This document shows, one piece after another, positions 1 to 7,643 of a stretch of 64,000 bases of DNA; positions within the stretch are counted from its first letter, which is position 1, and each line of letters opens with the position of its first letter. Location of the stretch: the NCBI RefSeq assembly GCF_024171955.1, contig NZ_JAMTCS010000018.1, positions 1 through 64,000 of the forward strand, in the 5' to 3' direction. Source of the stretch: Promicromonospora thailandica (lineage in GTDB: Bacteria; Actinomycetota; Actinomycetes; Actinomycetales; Cellulomonadaceae). The translations under genes and the position numbers were made by a program. Under the pieces are notes generated by a model that was not told the DNA's origin, ran no database searches, and was given only the letters and a program-made list of their open reading frames with translations.

Positions 1-426
1 GCCCAGGCCGGTGGCGATGTCGGTGACGGCCTTGTCGTGCACGTGGCGGTCGAACAGGAGCTGGCGGTCCTCGTCGGCCAGGTCGGCCAGGGCGGTGCGC
101 AGCATGGTGACGTCGGCCTGGCGTTCGGTGTCCAGCTCGGCGCCGTGGGCCGGTGGGGTCAGGTCCTCGAGGGTGTCGTCCTGGACGGGGGTGGTGCGGC
201 CGGCTTCGCGGGTCATGGAGATGGCTTCGTTGACCGCGGCGCGTCGCCAGTAGGGGGCGGGGTCGGTGATGGTGGCGCCGGTGGTGTGCAGGCGGACCAT
301 CTTCTCCAGGGCGCGGCTGGTGGCTTCCTCGGCGTCGATGCCGGGTACGCGGGCGGCGACCGAGCGCACGACGTTCCGGCGATGCACCACCCAGTCGTCG
401 ATGCGGAGGTCACCGGTGGTCGTCAC
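1..426 (-). CDS. Sigma-70 family (ECF-like) RNA polymerase sigma factor, C-terminus cut by window edge
   Basis: About 142 residues are visible. The GTG start at 426 has a GAGGGG ribosome-binding site about 9 nt upstream; an in-frame ATG at 450 is possible but has no good site. The N-terminal half resembles region 2 of ECF sigma factors (VVRSVAARVPGIDAEEA, then DPAPYWRRAAVNEAI). The end of the visible part looks like the start of region 4 (LADLADEDRQLLFDRHV, then DKAVTDIATGLG, a helix-turn-helix entry). It would direct RNA polymerase to a specific promoter set. No anti-sigma gene is visible on this side, and the rest lies beyond base 1. The family call rests on motif resemblance only; the subgroup cannot be set. 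Confidence 0.6.
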   Translation of the reverse strand, partial: MTTTGDLRIDDWVVHRRNVVRSVAARVPGIDAEEATSRALEKMVRLHTTGATITDPAPYWRRAAVNEAISMTREAGRTTPVQDDTLEDLTPPAHGAELDTERQADVTMLRTALADLADEDRQLLFDRHVHDKAVTDIATGLG

Positions 427-543
427 GCGGCCTTGCCCCTCTCTGCGCATAGTGTCCCGTTTTGACTCGCTGGCCAATGATCGCACCAGGTCTCCGCTTT
501 CGCACATGTCGTCGGAATTGGACATCGGTCGTTTCACCGGCGC

Positions 544-765
544 TCACCTGCGGCCGCTCGAGAACGCGGTGGACACGGCGTCGAGGCCCTCCGGGCCGGC
601 CGTCGCGTGGATCACCGCGAGGGCGACCTCGCAGGTCGCGGCGATGAGATCGCTCGCTCCCCAGGCGTCGGCGAGCCGGTACAGCTTCACGGCATCGCCC
701 TCGGCATACGCACGCAGATATTGGGCGCCCAGACGAACGAGTTCGGGGTGCTCGGTGTGTTCCAT
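544..765 (-). CDS. Small uncharacterised protein, 73 aa
   Basis: The ATG at 765 is chosen because AGGGGGG lies just upstream; longer in-frame extensions have no such site. The protein is soluble and mildly acidic. It begins MEHTEHPELVRLGAQYLRA and contains a helical stretch ending in ATAGPEGLDAVSTAFSSGRR. There is no signal peptide or membrane segment. It is co-directional with the downstream sigma factor gene (118 nt gap), so the two may be co-transcribed; a small partner or anti-sigma-like role is conceivable but unsupported. I do not recognise the family. Confidence 0.55.
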   Translation of the reverse strand: MEHTEHPELVRLGAQYLRAYAEGDAVKLYRLADAWGASDLIAATCEVALAVIHATAGPEGLDAVSTAFSSGRR

Positions 766-793
766 GCCCCCCTGACGCGCGAGCTCTCCGGAT

Positions 794-968
794 GTCACAG
801 CACTTGAGGAAATTTCTTCGATTGCTCCCGTCCTGTCCGGTTGGGCCCCGTCTGACGGCCTGTTGGGGACGGTAGATGCCTCGGGCAGCAGTTCGCCGTG
901 CATCCGGATCCCGTTTCCGGTAAGCCTGTGAACAGGCCGTATGAATCTGCATCGAGAAGTGCTGTGAC
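794..968. repeat. Widely spaced 12-bp inverted repeat upstream of the small gene
   Basis: GTCACAGCACTT (794-805) recurs perfectly in inverted orientation as AAGTGCTGTGAC (957-968). The two copies sit in the gap before the minus-strand small gene. They could be paired operator half-sites for one regulator, or relics of a larger element. Function is inferred only. Confidence 0.4.
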
Positions 969-1009
969 TTCCGGGACGTGCGCGCGTCTGAGCTGTGACG
1001 CGGACGAAG

Positions 1010-1149
1010 TTCGGACCTCGCTGGGGGCGGGCCGAGCTCCGGCGCGTCGGCGGGACCCGTGGTTCGGAGTGCGCTGGGGGCACGCCGAGCCACGGGCTCC
1101 CGTCCACCGGCGCGGGCGCCGGCTCGGACCTCGCTGGCGGCGGACCGAG
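1010..1149. repeat. Three 27-nt imperfect hairpin repeats
   Basis: Copies lie at 1010-1036, 1063-1089 and 1123-1149. Each starts (T/C)TCGGA, has a GCTGG core and ends CCGAG, so each can fold as a short stem-loop: in copy 3 CTCGGACC faces GGACCGAG with one mismatch. Spacings are 53 and 60 nt. They end about 40 nt before the leuS leader promoter. Outside these repeats and the wide inverted pair, 766-1187 holds nothing I can identify. Confidence 0.5.
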
Positions 1150-1187
1150 CCGGTGCTCGCCGTCGGGCCGCCCACCCCGCCCGGACC

Positions 1188-1216
1188 TTTACCCGGCTGC
1201 CCGGCCCCCGTATCGT
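1188..1216 (+). promoter_or_regulatory. Promoter of the leuS leader transcript
   Basis: A -35-like TTTACC (1188-1193) and a -10 TATCGT (1211-1216) are separated by 17 bp. The first base of the leader ATG (1223) is 7 nt after the -10 box, so transcription would start at the A of the ATG. The leader peptide would then be translated from a leaderless mRNA. Confidence 0.6.
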
Positions 1217-1222
1217 GGTGCC

Positions 1223-1252
1223 ATGCGCACCGCACGCTCGCTCCTTACCTAG
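1223..1252 (+). CDS. Leucine-codon leader peptide MRTARSLLT of the leuS attenuator
   Basis: A 9-codon ORF runs ATG to TAG with adjacent Leu codons CTC and CTT near its end; CTT is rare in this GC-rich genome. It has no ribosome-binding site but begins where the predicted transcript begins. Its stop codon touches the 5' arm of the first leader hairpin. This is the classic layout of ribosome-mediated attenuation, in which stalling at Leu codons when charged tRNA-Leu is scarce changes folding downstream. The layout is visible; the mechanism is inferred. Confidence 0.6.
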   Translation: MRTARSLLT

Positions 1253-1294
1253 CCGTACCGGTCCCGCCCCTCGATCGGGCACACCCGGTACGGC
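1252..1294 (+). promoter_or_regulatory. First leader hairpin (pause/antiterminator region) upstream of leuS
   Basis: GCCGTACCGG (1252-1261) pairs perfectly with CCGGTACGGC (1285-1294). The 5' arm starts at the last base of the leader stop codon, so a ribosome stalled on the Leu codons would cover or free it. The alternative antiterminator pairing could not be fixed by eye. Confidence 0.55.
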
Positions 1295-1295
1295 C

Positions 1296-1319
1296 GCCCC
1301 TCCCTGCGAGGGGCTTTTT
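1296..1319 (+). terminator. Intrinsic terminator (attenuator) in front of leuS
   Basis: GCCCCTC (1296-1302) and GAGGGGC (1308-1314) form a 7-bp stem with a 5-nt loop, followed directly by TTTTT. It is one of the few hairpins in the window with a true U-tract, and it lies 38 nt before the leuS start. This supports conditional termination rather than an end-of-gene signal. Confidence 0.75.
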
Positions 1320-1357
1320 CGTGCCCGGACCCGATCGACGCACCGGAGCGAGAACCC

Positions 1358-3244
1358 ATGAGCGACATCCACGCCACCACTCAGGCCACTGCCGCCGACC
1401 CCACCGGGCCGGGCGCGTTCGAGGCCGCCGACGACGGCACCCGCCCCCGCCGCTACCTGCTGACGATGTTCCCGTACCCCTCGGGGGACCTGCACATGGG
1501 TCACGCCGAGGTGTTCGCGATCACCGACGTCGTGGCCCGCCACTGGCGGGCCAAGGGCTTCGACGTGCTCAACCCCGTGGGCTGGGACTCGTTCGGCCTG
1601 CCGGCCGAGAACGCAGCGATCCGTCGCGGCGAGCACCCTGCCGTGTTCACCGAGGCGAACATCGCCACCCAGGCGGCGTCGATCCGGCGCTACGGCGTCT
1701 CGTTCGACTGGTCGCGGCGCCTGCACACCCACGAGCCCGGGTACTACCGGTGGACGCAGTGGCTGTTCGCGCGGCTGCACGAGCGTGGCCTGGCCTACCG
1801 GGCCGAGGCGGACGTCAACTGGTGCCCCGCCGACCGCACGGTGCTGGCCAACGAGCAGGTGGTCGACGGCGCGTGCGAGCGCTGCGGCACCACCGTCGTG
1901 TCCCGCAGCCTGACGCAGTGGTTCTTCCGGATCACGGCGTACGCGGACCGGCTGCTGGACGACATGTCCCTGCTGGAGGACGGCTGGCCGCCGCACGTGC
2001 TGACCATGCAGCGGAACTGGATCGGCCGCGAGCCGGGTCCGCACGGCCCGACCTACCGCCTGCACGACTGGCTGGTGTCGCGGCAGCGCTACTGGGGTGC
2101 GCCGATCCCTGTCGTGCACTGCCCGGCCTGCGGGGAGGTGCTGGTGCCGGACGACCAGCTGCCCGTGGAGCTGCCCCACCTGGAGGGTGCGGCGCTGGTG
2201 CCGGGGGACGTCTCGCCCCTGGCCGGGGCCCGGGACTGGGTGCGGACGACGTGTCCCCGCTGCGGCGGGCCGGCCGAGCGGGACACGGACACCATGGACA
2301 CGTTCGTGGACTCGTCCTGGTACTTCCTGCGCTACCTGTCGCCCGGGTACGACGGCGGCCCCTTCCGCCGCGAGGACGCCGCCCGCTGGATGCCCGCCGC
2401 GCTGTACGTGGGCGGCGTGGAGCACGCCACCATGCACCTGCTGTACGCGCGGTTCGTCACCAAGGTGCTGTACGACATGGGCCTGGTGCCGTCGCCCGAG
2501 CCCTACGCCCGGCTGCTGAACCAGGGGCAGGTCATCAACCGGGGCAAGGCGATGAGCAAGTCGCTGGGCAACGGCGTCGACCTGGCGACGGAGCTGGACG
2601 CGCACGGCGTGGACGCCGTCCGCCTGGCGATCCTGTTCTCGGGGCCGCCGCAGGACGACGTCGACTGGGCCGACGTCTCGCCCGAGGCGATGCGCCGGTT
2701 CCTGACCCGGGCCCTGCGGCTGGCGGAGACGCCCGGCCGGGCCGGAGCCGCCGGCGCGGCGGGCGACCCGGCCGCCCTGCGCCGCGCGGTGCACCGCGCC
2801 GTGCACGAGGTCGACGAGCTGGTCGAGGACGGGCGGTTCAACGTGGCGATCGCCCGCCTGATGGAGCTGGTGGGGGAGGTCCGCCGGTCGGCGGTGGCGG
2901 GGCCGGAGCGCGCGGAGGCGGTCGCGGCGGTCGCCGTGCTGCTGAGCCTGTTCGCCCCGCACGCCGCGCAGGAGCTGTGGGAACGCCTGGGCCGGACGAC
3001 GCCGGTCGCGGACCGGCCGTGGCCCGAGGTCGACCCGGCACTGCTGGTGGTGTCCGACGTCGAGGCCGTGGTCCAGGTGGGCGGCAAGGTCCGGGACCGG
3101 CTGACGGTGGGCGCCGACGTCACCGCCGAGGCGCTGGAACGGGCGGCGCTGGCACGGCCCGCCGTCGCCCGCGCGGTCGGGGACCGGGTGGTGCGGCGGG
3201 TCGTGGTGCGGCCGCCGCACCTGGTCAGCGTGGTGCTGGGCTGA
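1358..3244 (+). CDS. leuS: Leucyl-tRNA synthetase lacking the CP1 editing domain (628 aa)
   Basis: A class Ia aminoacyl-tRNA synthetase charging tRNA-Leu. The ATG at 1358 follows GGAG by 10 nt. Visible in order: HMGH (HIGH motif, residues 46-49), [13 protein letters not shown], a Cys-containing zinc module (CPAD to CERC, about 156-176), MQRNWIGR (217-224), then after about nine residues [15 protein letters not shown], a second Cys pair (CPAC...CPRC), [19 protein letters not shown] (KMSKS motif, 398-402), the anticodon-binding region and a C-terminal module ([11 protein letters not shown]). In ordinary bacterial LeuRS (about 800-970 aa) the CP1 editing domain of roughly 185 residues sits between RNWIGR and YRLRDW; here it is absent. 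The leucine-specific insertion before KMSKS is also missing. The protein should charge tRNA but cannot proofread norvaline or isoleucine in the usual site. A canonical LeuRS may exist elsewhere in the genome. Confidence 0.93.
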   Translation: MSDIHATTQATAADPTGPGAFEAADDGTRPRRYLLTMFPYPSGDLHMGHAEVFAITDVVARHWRAKGFDVLNPVGWDSFGLPAENAAIRRGEHPAVFTEANIATQAASIRRYGVSFDWSRRLHTHEPGYYRWTQWLFARLHERGLAYRAEADVNWCPADRTVLANEQVVDGACERCGTTVVSRSLTQWFFRITAYADRLLDDMSLLEDGWPPHVLTMQRNWIGREPGPHGPTYRLHDWLVSRQRYWGAPIPVVHCPACGEVLVPDDQLPVELPHLEGAALVPGDVSPLAGARDWVRTTCPRCGGPAERDTDTMDTFVDSSWYFLRYLSPGYDGGPFRREDAARWMPAALYVGGVEHATMHLLYARFVTKVLYDMGLVPSPEPYARLLNQGQVINRGKAMSKSLGNGVDLATELDAHGVDAVRLAILFSGPPQDDVDWADVSPEAMRRFLTRALRLAETPGRAGAAGAAGDPAALRRAVHRAVHEVDELVEDGRFNVAIARLMELVGEVRRSAVAGPERAEAVAAVAVLLSLFAPHAAQELWERLGRTTPVADRPWPEVDPALLVVSDVEAVVQVGGKVRDRLTVGADVTAEALERAALARPAVARAVGDRVVRRVVVRPPHLVSVVLG

Positions 3245-3250
3245 GGGGGC

Positions 3251-4090
3251 CTAGCCGGCCGTGGGGCCGCCGTCCTCGTCGAGCCTCGTGCGCAGCGCGC
3301 GGAGCTCGTCGAGGATCTCCCGGTTCTGCGCCGCGAGGGCGTCGAGGCGCTCGTCCTTCTGCGCGTCGTCCTGGCGCTCCTCCTCGGAGATCTCCTCCAT
3401 GCCGCTCACGATCACCGCGATGAAGAGGTTCAGCACCGCGAAGCTGACCACCAGGATGTAGAGCACGAAGAAGATCCAGGCGGAGGGGTGCTCGGTCATC
3501 ACGGCGCGCGCGATGTCGGGCCAGGCCTCGCCCGTCATGGCCTGGAACAGCGTGAACAGCGTGGTCCACAGGTCGCCGAAGTACTCGGGGGCCGTCCTGC
3601 CGAACAGGCCGGTCGCGATCACCGCGGACACGTACATGACCAGCACGAGCAGCGCGCCGACGGCGCCCATGCCCGGCACCGCGCGCAGGAGGCCGTCGAC
3701 CACCCGGCGCAGCGCCGGTACCGCCGAGACCACCCGCAGCACCCGGAGCACGCGCAGCGCACGCAGCGCGGACAGGGACTCCGTGGCCGGCAGCAGCGCG
3801 ACGCCGACCACGGCCAGGTCGAAGACGGCCCACGGGTCGCGGAAGAACCGCCAGCCCGTGGCCACGAGCCGCAGCAGGAGCTCGACCACGAAGAAGGCGA
3901 GCATGACGTGGTCGACGGTGCGCAGCACCTCCAGTGCCGCTCCGGTCACCATCGTCTCGGCGCCGAGCACGAGGGCGTTGGCGAGGATCACGCCGAGCAC
4001 GAGCCGGGTGAACCAGCGCTGCTCGAGGAACGCCCGGAGCCGGTCCCGCCAGGTTCGCCGCCCTGCGAGCGCGCCGATCTCCTGGTCCAT
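3251..4090 (-). CDS. Single-domain voltage-gated cation channel (NaChBac/Nav-like)
   Basis: A 279-aa six-helix ion transport protein of the plasma membrane, expected to work as a tetramer. S1 lies near residues 28-46. S4 is clear, with Arg every third residue (R110, R113, R116, R119). The pore loop is FQAMTGEAWPD (183-192), aligning with the TLESW filter of bacterial sodium channels but reading T-G-E-A-W. S6 (about 204-230) is followed by an acidic, Glu-rich coiled coil, typical of bacterial Nav C-termini. ATG at 4090 has GAGGAG about 10 nt upstream. It converges on leuS with only 6 nt between stops. Ion selectivity (Na versus Ca or non-selective) cannot be read from the sequence. Confidence 0.85.
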   Translation of the reverse strand: MDQEIGALAGRRTWRDRLRAFLEQRWFTRLVLGVILANALVLGAETMVTGAALEVLRTVDHVMLAFFVVELLLRLVATGWRFFRDPWAVFDLAVVGVALLPATESLSALRALRVLRVLRVVSAVPALRRVVDGLLRAVPGMGAVGALLVLVMYVSAVIATGLFGRTAPEYFGDLWTTLFTLFQAMTGEAWPDIARAVMTEHPSAWIFFVLYILVVSFAVLNLFIAVIVSGMEEISEEERQDDAQKDERLDALAAQNREILDELRALRTRLDEDGGPTAG

Positions 4091-4295
4091 GCGTCGTCAT
4101 CTCCTCACGTGCCCGGGACCGCCCGGCCCCGGTCTCCCCCACTCGTGCCCGGGCGAACTATAGCCCGTGGACGTCATGACCCTCTTGTACGCAATGTCCC
4201 GATATAACCGTGATTCGGCGGGTCCGGTGGCAAGTCGGAACGATCAGTGCTGGAGTAGAGGTCAAGCAAGCCGAACAACTCTGGAGGAAAACGCC

Positions 4296-4562
4296 ATGGG
4301 CTTCTGGGCCTTTCTCATCCTCGGACTGATCGCGGGCGTCATCGCCCGAATCATCCTCCCGGGCAAGCAGCCGGGCGGGTTCTGGGTCACGCTGCTCCTG
4401 GGCGTGCTCGGCGCCATGCTCGGTGGCTGGCTCGGCGGGCTTCTCTTCAACGTCAGCTTCGACGAGTTCTGGTCGTGGCAGAGCTGGCTGTTCTCGGTGA
4501 TCGGCGCGATCATCGTCATCCTGATCGTGCAGGCGATCTTCGGCCGGCGTCAGAAGGCTTGA
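4296..4562 (+). CDS. GlsB/YeaQ/YmgE family small membrane protein
   Basis: 88 aa with three hydrophobic segments: MGFWAFLILGLIAGVIARI, a Gly-rich segment with LLGVLGAMLGGWLGG, and SVIGAIIVILIVQAIFG. Family hallmarks are the LPGKQPGGFW loop and the GxxGAxxGG pattern. Members are general-stress or transglycosylase-associated inner-membrane proteins of unclear biochemistry. The start is set by TGGAGG about 7 nt upstream. Its stop overlaps the next gene's TTG start, so the two are translationally coupled. Confidence 0.85.
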   Translation: MGFWAFLILGLIAGVIARIILPGKQPGGFWVTLLLGVLGAMLGGWLGGLLFNVSFDEFWSWQSWLFSVIGAIIVILIVQAIFGRRQKA

Positions 4563-5482
4563 TCGCAGCATCCGGCGGCCGCGCCGTCACCGTCGTCCTC
4601 GTGACGGCGGTGATCGGCGCGGCCGCCGTCGCGTGCACGGCGGGCGGCCCGGCGACGTCGTCCACCGCCGGCCCGGTGCCCGACGACGTCGTCGCGCACC
4701 TCTCCGTCGACGTGGCCCAGGGACGCGAGCAGTACGCCGCGCGGGAGGTCCGGCTCGAGGTGGCCAACGACTCCGCCGAGACGCTGACGCTGCTGTCGGG
4801 AGCGCTGGACGCCGACGGCTTCGGGCCGTCGCACCCGGCCAAGGAGGGGCGCGAGCTGGTGCTGCGGCCGGGGACGACGCGCGCCGTGTACGTCGGGCTG
4901 GGCGATCCCGTGTGCACGGGGGCGACGCGGCGTCCGGCGTCCGCCACCGTGACGCTCGCCCTCGGTGCGGGCGACGGCCGGGGTCCGGCCACCGACGTCG
5001 TCGTCGACGAGGTGGGCGATCCCGTGGGGCATCTCGCGCGCAACCACGAGGCCGACTGCGCCCGGGCCGCCGTCGCGGCGGGAGCGCACCTGTCCGTGGA
5101 CCGCGAGGTCCGCGTGGAGACGCGCGACGGGGTGCCGACCGCGCTGGTCACCCTGCGTGTCGAGCCGGTGGACGGCGGTCCGCGGGTGACGATCGACCGG
5201 ATCGCCGGGACGACCCTCATGAGCAACCCCGAGCCGGCGGACGGAGCCTCCGGCTGGACGGGCCGGGACCTGGCGGGGCAGAGCTCCGGCGTCGTGGTGC
5301 TCGCCGTCGTGCCGGCCCGGTGCGACGTGCACGCCGTGGCCGAGGACAAGCGCGGCACGTTCCTGCCCGTGTCGGCGACGGTCGACGGCGATCCCCAGCC
5401 CACGGTCCACGTGCCGATGCCTGATGCCGCGCGCTCCGCGTTCTACGACTTCGTCGGAGACCACTGCGCCTGGCCGGAGTGA
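4559..5482 (+). CDS. Predicted lipoprotein of unknown function (307 aa)
   Basis: The TTG at 4559 overlaps the previous stop (TTGA) and has AGAAGG just upstream. It gives a short n-region with Arg, a hydrophobic stretch (VVLVTAVIGAAA) and a lipobox ending VAC, as expected of a type II signal peptide. The mature part is beta-rich, with two repeated halves that each begin with an AHLSVD segment (AHLSVDVAQGREQYAARE and AHLSVDREVRVETRDG). That suggests two Ig-like or DUF4232-like modules. Four Cys in the mature region could form disulfides. Expected to sit on the outer face of the membrane; role unknown. Confidence 0.6.
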   Translation: MIAASGGRAVTVVLVTAVIGAAAVACTAGGPATSSTAGPVPDDVVAHLSVDVAQGREQYAAREVRLEVANDSAETLTLLSGALDADGFGPSHPAKEGRELVLRPGTTRAVYVGLGDPVCTGATRRPASATVTLALGAGDGRGPATDVVVDEVGDPVGHLARNHEADCARAAVAAGAHLSVDREVRVETRDGVPTALVTLRVEPVDGGPRVTIDRIAGTTLMSNPEPADGASGWTGRDLAGQSSGVVVLAVVPARCDVHAVAEDKRGTFLPVSATVDGDPQPTVHVPMPDAARSAFYDFVGDHCAWPE

Positions 5483-5497
5483 TCCGACCAGGCGCAG
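5464..5497. terminator. Convergent-gene hairpin
   Basis: CTGCGCCTGG (5464-5473) pairs with CCAGGCGCAG (5488-5497); the loop contains the lipoprotein stop codon. There is no U-tract. It lies between two convergent genes and may end both transcripts. Confidence 0.5.
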
Positions 5498-5516
5498 CGA
5501 GGGAGTGCGGGGTGCG

Positions 5517-6251
5517 TCAGGCGACGCGGACGAACGTCGGGCTGTTCTGCCACATCTCGGTGTAGCGGACGGGCATGCCGGCGGCCCAGGCCTCGATGAT
5601 CATGCCGTCGCCGGCGTAGATGGCCACGTGGCCCGGCGTCCAGACGATGTCGCCGGGCTCGGGGTAGGTCACCTGGTAGCCGGCGCCGAGCAGCGCACCG
5701 GACGAGTGCGGGAGCGAGTAGCCGAGCTGCGCGTACACGTACTGGACCAGGCCCGAGCAGTCGAAGCCCGCGGACGGCGAGGCGCCGCCCAGCACGTACG
5801 TGATGCCGAGGTAGTTGAGCGCGATGTTGACGGCCTGCGTGCCGACCGGGACCGGGTCCGGCGCGTCGACCGAGACGACGGCGGGGCCGTCGCCCTTCTC
5901 GCCCTCGGCGCCTGCCGAGGCCCCGAGGACCTCCATCTCCATCGGCATCTTCGCGTCGACGGGGACGGTCACGGTGGGGGCGGCGGCGAGGGACTGCTTG
6001 GCCACGGCGGTGAGGGACTGCAGGTCCGTCGCGTTGAGCTTGGCGGTCTTGACGTCCGTCTTGAGGTCCATCGCGGGCGCCGCGTGGGCGGTGGTGGCGA
6101 TGGTCGAGATGAGGACGCCGCCTGCGGCGGCGGCGAGGGCGCCACGGCGGGCCACGGTGCCTGCGTTCTCGGTGGCGGTACGAGCGAGGATGGTCAGCGG
6201 AGTCTGAGCGGGCCGGCTGTCGCGATGCCGGCCGCGGGTGGAGTTCGTCAC
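5517..6251 (-). CDS. Secreted NlpC/P60 peptidoglycan hydrolase under a c-di-AMP riboswitch
   Basis: 244 aa. The GTG at 6251 has GGAGA 8 nt upstream. A long, Arg-rich twin-stretch N-terminus leads to an AAAAGGVLISTIATTAHA signal region. A linker of about 80 residues precedes the C-terminal NlpC/P60 domain, with catalytic Cys in GFDCSGLVQYVY, LPHSS, and His in PGHVAIYAGDGM. Such enzymes cut D-glutamyl-diaminopimelate bonds in the cell wall. A ydaO riboswitch sits directly upstream, so expression should respond to cyclic di-AMP, as known for cell-wall hydrolases in actinobacteria. A paralogue lies at 8775-9521. Confidence 0.88.
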   Translation of the reverse strand: MTNSTRGRHRDSRPAQTPLTILARTATENAGTVARRGALAAAAGGVLISTIATTAHAAPAMDLKTDVKTAKLNATDLQSLTAVAKQSLAAAPTVTVPVDAKMPMEMEVLGASAGAEGEKGDGPAVVSVDAPDPVPVGTQAVNIALNYLGITYVLGGASPSAGFDCSGLVQYVYAQLGYSLPHSSGALLGAGYQVTYPEPGDIVWTPGHVAIYAGDGMIIEAWAAGMPVRYTEMWQNSPTFVRVA

Positions 6252-6263
6252 CTAATGTCTCCT

Positions 6264-6445
6264 GTACCGCCTACGAGGTCAGCTGTCGGGTTCGGGTAGG
6301 AGTACTCACCCGGCCGCACGGCTACTGGGGGGTTCCGTCCGGCTTCACCCCGAGGACGACGATCCTGCTGTCGCCCGGAAGTGGGTCCCCCGCTCCTGTC
6401 TTGAACGTCTGGTCATGAGCCGGTGACAGGACTCGGCGTCCGACT
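6264..6445 (-). promoter_or_regulatory. ydaO/yuaA c-di-AMP riboswitch
   Basis: Reading the minus strand, conserved blocks appear in order: CGCCGAGTCCTGTCA (near 6440), GGGGGACCCA (near 6390), GGGGTGAAGCCGG (near 6345), AACCCCCC, TACTCCTACCCGAACC (near 6295), then CCCGACAGCTGACC and TCGTAGGCG (6268-6290). The last two blocks are near-invariant in actinobacterial ydaO RNAs. The 3' end is only a few nt before the ribosome-binding site of the NlpC gene. No U-tract terminator is evident, so control could be at elongation or translation. Confidence 0.85.
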
Positions 6446-6613
6446 CACGACTCCACCGATGCGGTGGAGCAGAAGTCAAAGTACACACCTTCACCGAAAA
6501 AGTCACGATCGGGTTACGCATTACGGTCTGACCCAACGAAGGCGCAGATTTACGCCCTTCCGGTCTTCTTGCGTTATGACCGACTTCACGTAAATCCGCT
6601 ACGGTGCGGCGGC

Positions 6614-7507
6614 ATGGGCGACAGCGAGCATCGGATCTCCGCCTGGTGGGTGGTTCCCCTCAGTGCACTCGCCTGGTGGGCGGGAGGCTTCCTCCCGTGG
6701 ATCGCGCAGGTGTCGTACGAGGTCACAGGCCTGGCCGAGGGCGCGACGGCGGGAGTGCGCGGATTCCTCCCGCTGCCCTTCACCGGTGACGACGCCGTGG
6801 TCGGCCTCGTCGTGATGGCGCTCGTCGGCGGTCTTCTCGCGGGTGCGCTGGCGCGCGTCCCGGCGTCGGCCGGTGCGGGCGCGGGTGCCGCGATCGGCGG
6901 CGCGCTCCTCGCCATGGCGGCCACCGGCGGCTCGTCCTGGTGGCTCGTGACGCGCGGCGGCCTGCCGGACGACGGGGCCCCGCTCGGCATGCTCGTCGTC
7001 ACGGGCGTCGCCGGCCTGGTCGGCCTCGGCGCGGGCCTCCTGGCCGGGCTCGGCCCCGCCCCGCTGCGCGGGCTCGCGCTCGCGCTGCCCGTGGTGCTCC
7101 TCGACGCCTGGTTCTGGGGCTTCGTGCCAGGGCATCCCGTGGCACCCGTCGGCACCTGGTGGGTCTTCGCCGTCGCGCTGGGCATCGCGTTCGGTCTTGC
7201 CGTGGACAGCAGGCCCATCGAGCTGCTCGGGTGGCTGCCCACCGCGGGTGCGGTGTGGGTGCTCCAGGCCGCCGGACCGGCGCTGCTGGCCGTCCAGGAG
7301 AACATCTGGCCCGGGTCGCCGCTGTCCGAGGACCCGCTGTCCGCGGTGGGTGTCGTCTGGAGCGAGATGGCCCCGGCGGCGATCGCCTCCGAGGGGCACC
7401 AGCTCGGCGCCTGGGTGGTGGCCCTCCTGCTGGGCGCCGCCGTCGCGGCACTGCGCCTCTCCCGGGAGGCGTCGGACGAGGCCGAGCTCTCCGAGGCGTG
7501 GGCCTGA
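6614..7507 (+). CDS. Polytopic membrane protein of unknown function (297 aa)
   Basis: About eight hydrophobic segments rich in Gly, Ala, Leu and Trp, with short charged loops and a C-terminal acidic tail (SREASDEAELSEAWA). Conserved-looking features are WWAGGFLPWIAQ near the N-terminus and an AWFWGFVPGHPV segment mid-protein. The ATG at 6614 lies 8 nt after TACGGT, so the mRNA may be almost leaderless. It is divergent from the riboswitch-controlled NlpC gene. I see no transporter signature and do not recognise the family. Confidence 0.7.
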   Translation: MGDSEHRISAWWVVPLSALAWWAGGFLPWIAQVSYEVTGLAEGATAGVRGFLPLPFTGDDAVVGLVVMALVGGLLAGALARVPASAGAGAGAAIGGALLAMAATGGSSWWLVTRGGLPDDGAPLGMLVVTGVAGLVGLGAGLLAGLGPAPLRGLALALPVVLLDAWFWGFVPGHPVAPVGTWWVFAVALGIAFGLAVDSRPIELLGWLPTAGAVWVLQAAGPALLAVQENIWPGSPLSEDPLSAVGVVWSEMAPAAIASEGHQLGAWVVALLLGAAVAALRLSREASDEAELSEAWA

Positions 7508-7643
7508 GGGTCGCAGCTGATTGCGATTGGGTAAATTTTCACCCCCGCGGCTCCCTCGAGTCTGTCCGGGCCTAGTCCGATACTCCTAGGTTTGCCCCAG
7601 TTCGGGGGCAATCCAGCCCTCGTGCGACCACTGGGGGCTTGAT

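Noticed and set aside
544-1107. Long N-terminal extension of the small minus-strand gene
   Set aside because: The extension has no ribosome-binding site and would run through the hairpin repeats. The start at 765 is much better placed.
1188-1357. T-box riboswitch upstream of leuS
   Set aside because: No T-box sequence or specifier loop was seen and the region is too short. The leader peptide with attenuator explains it better.
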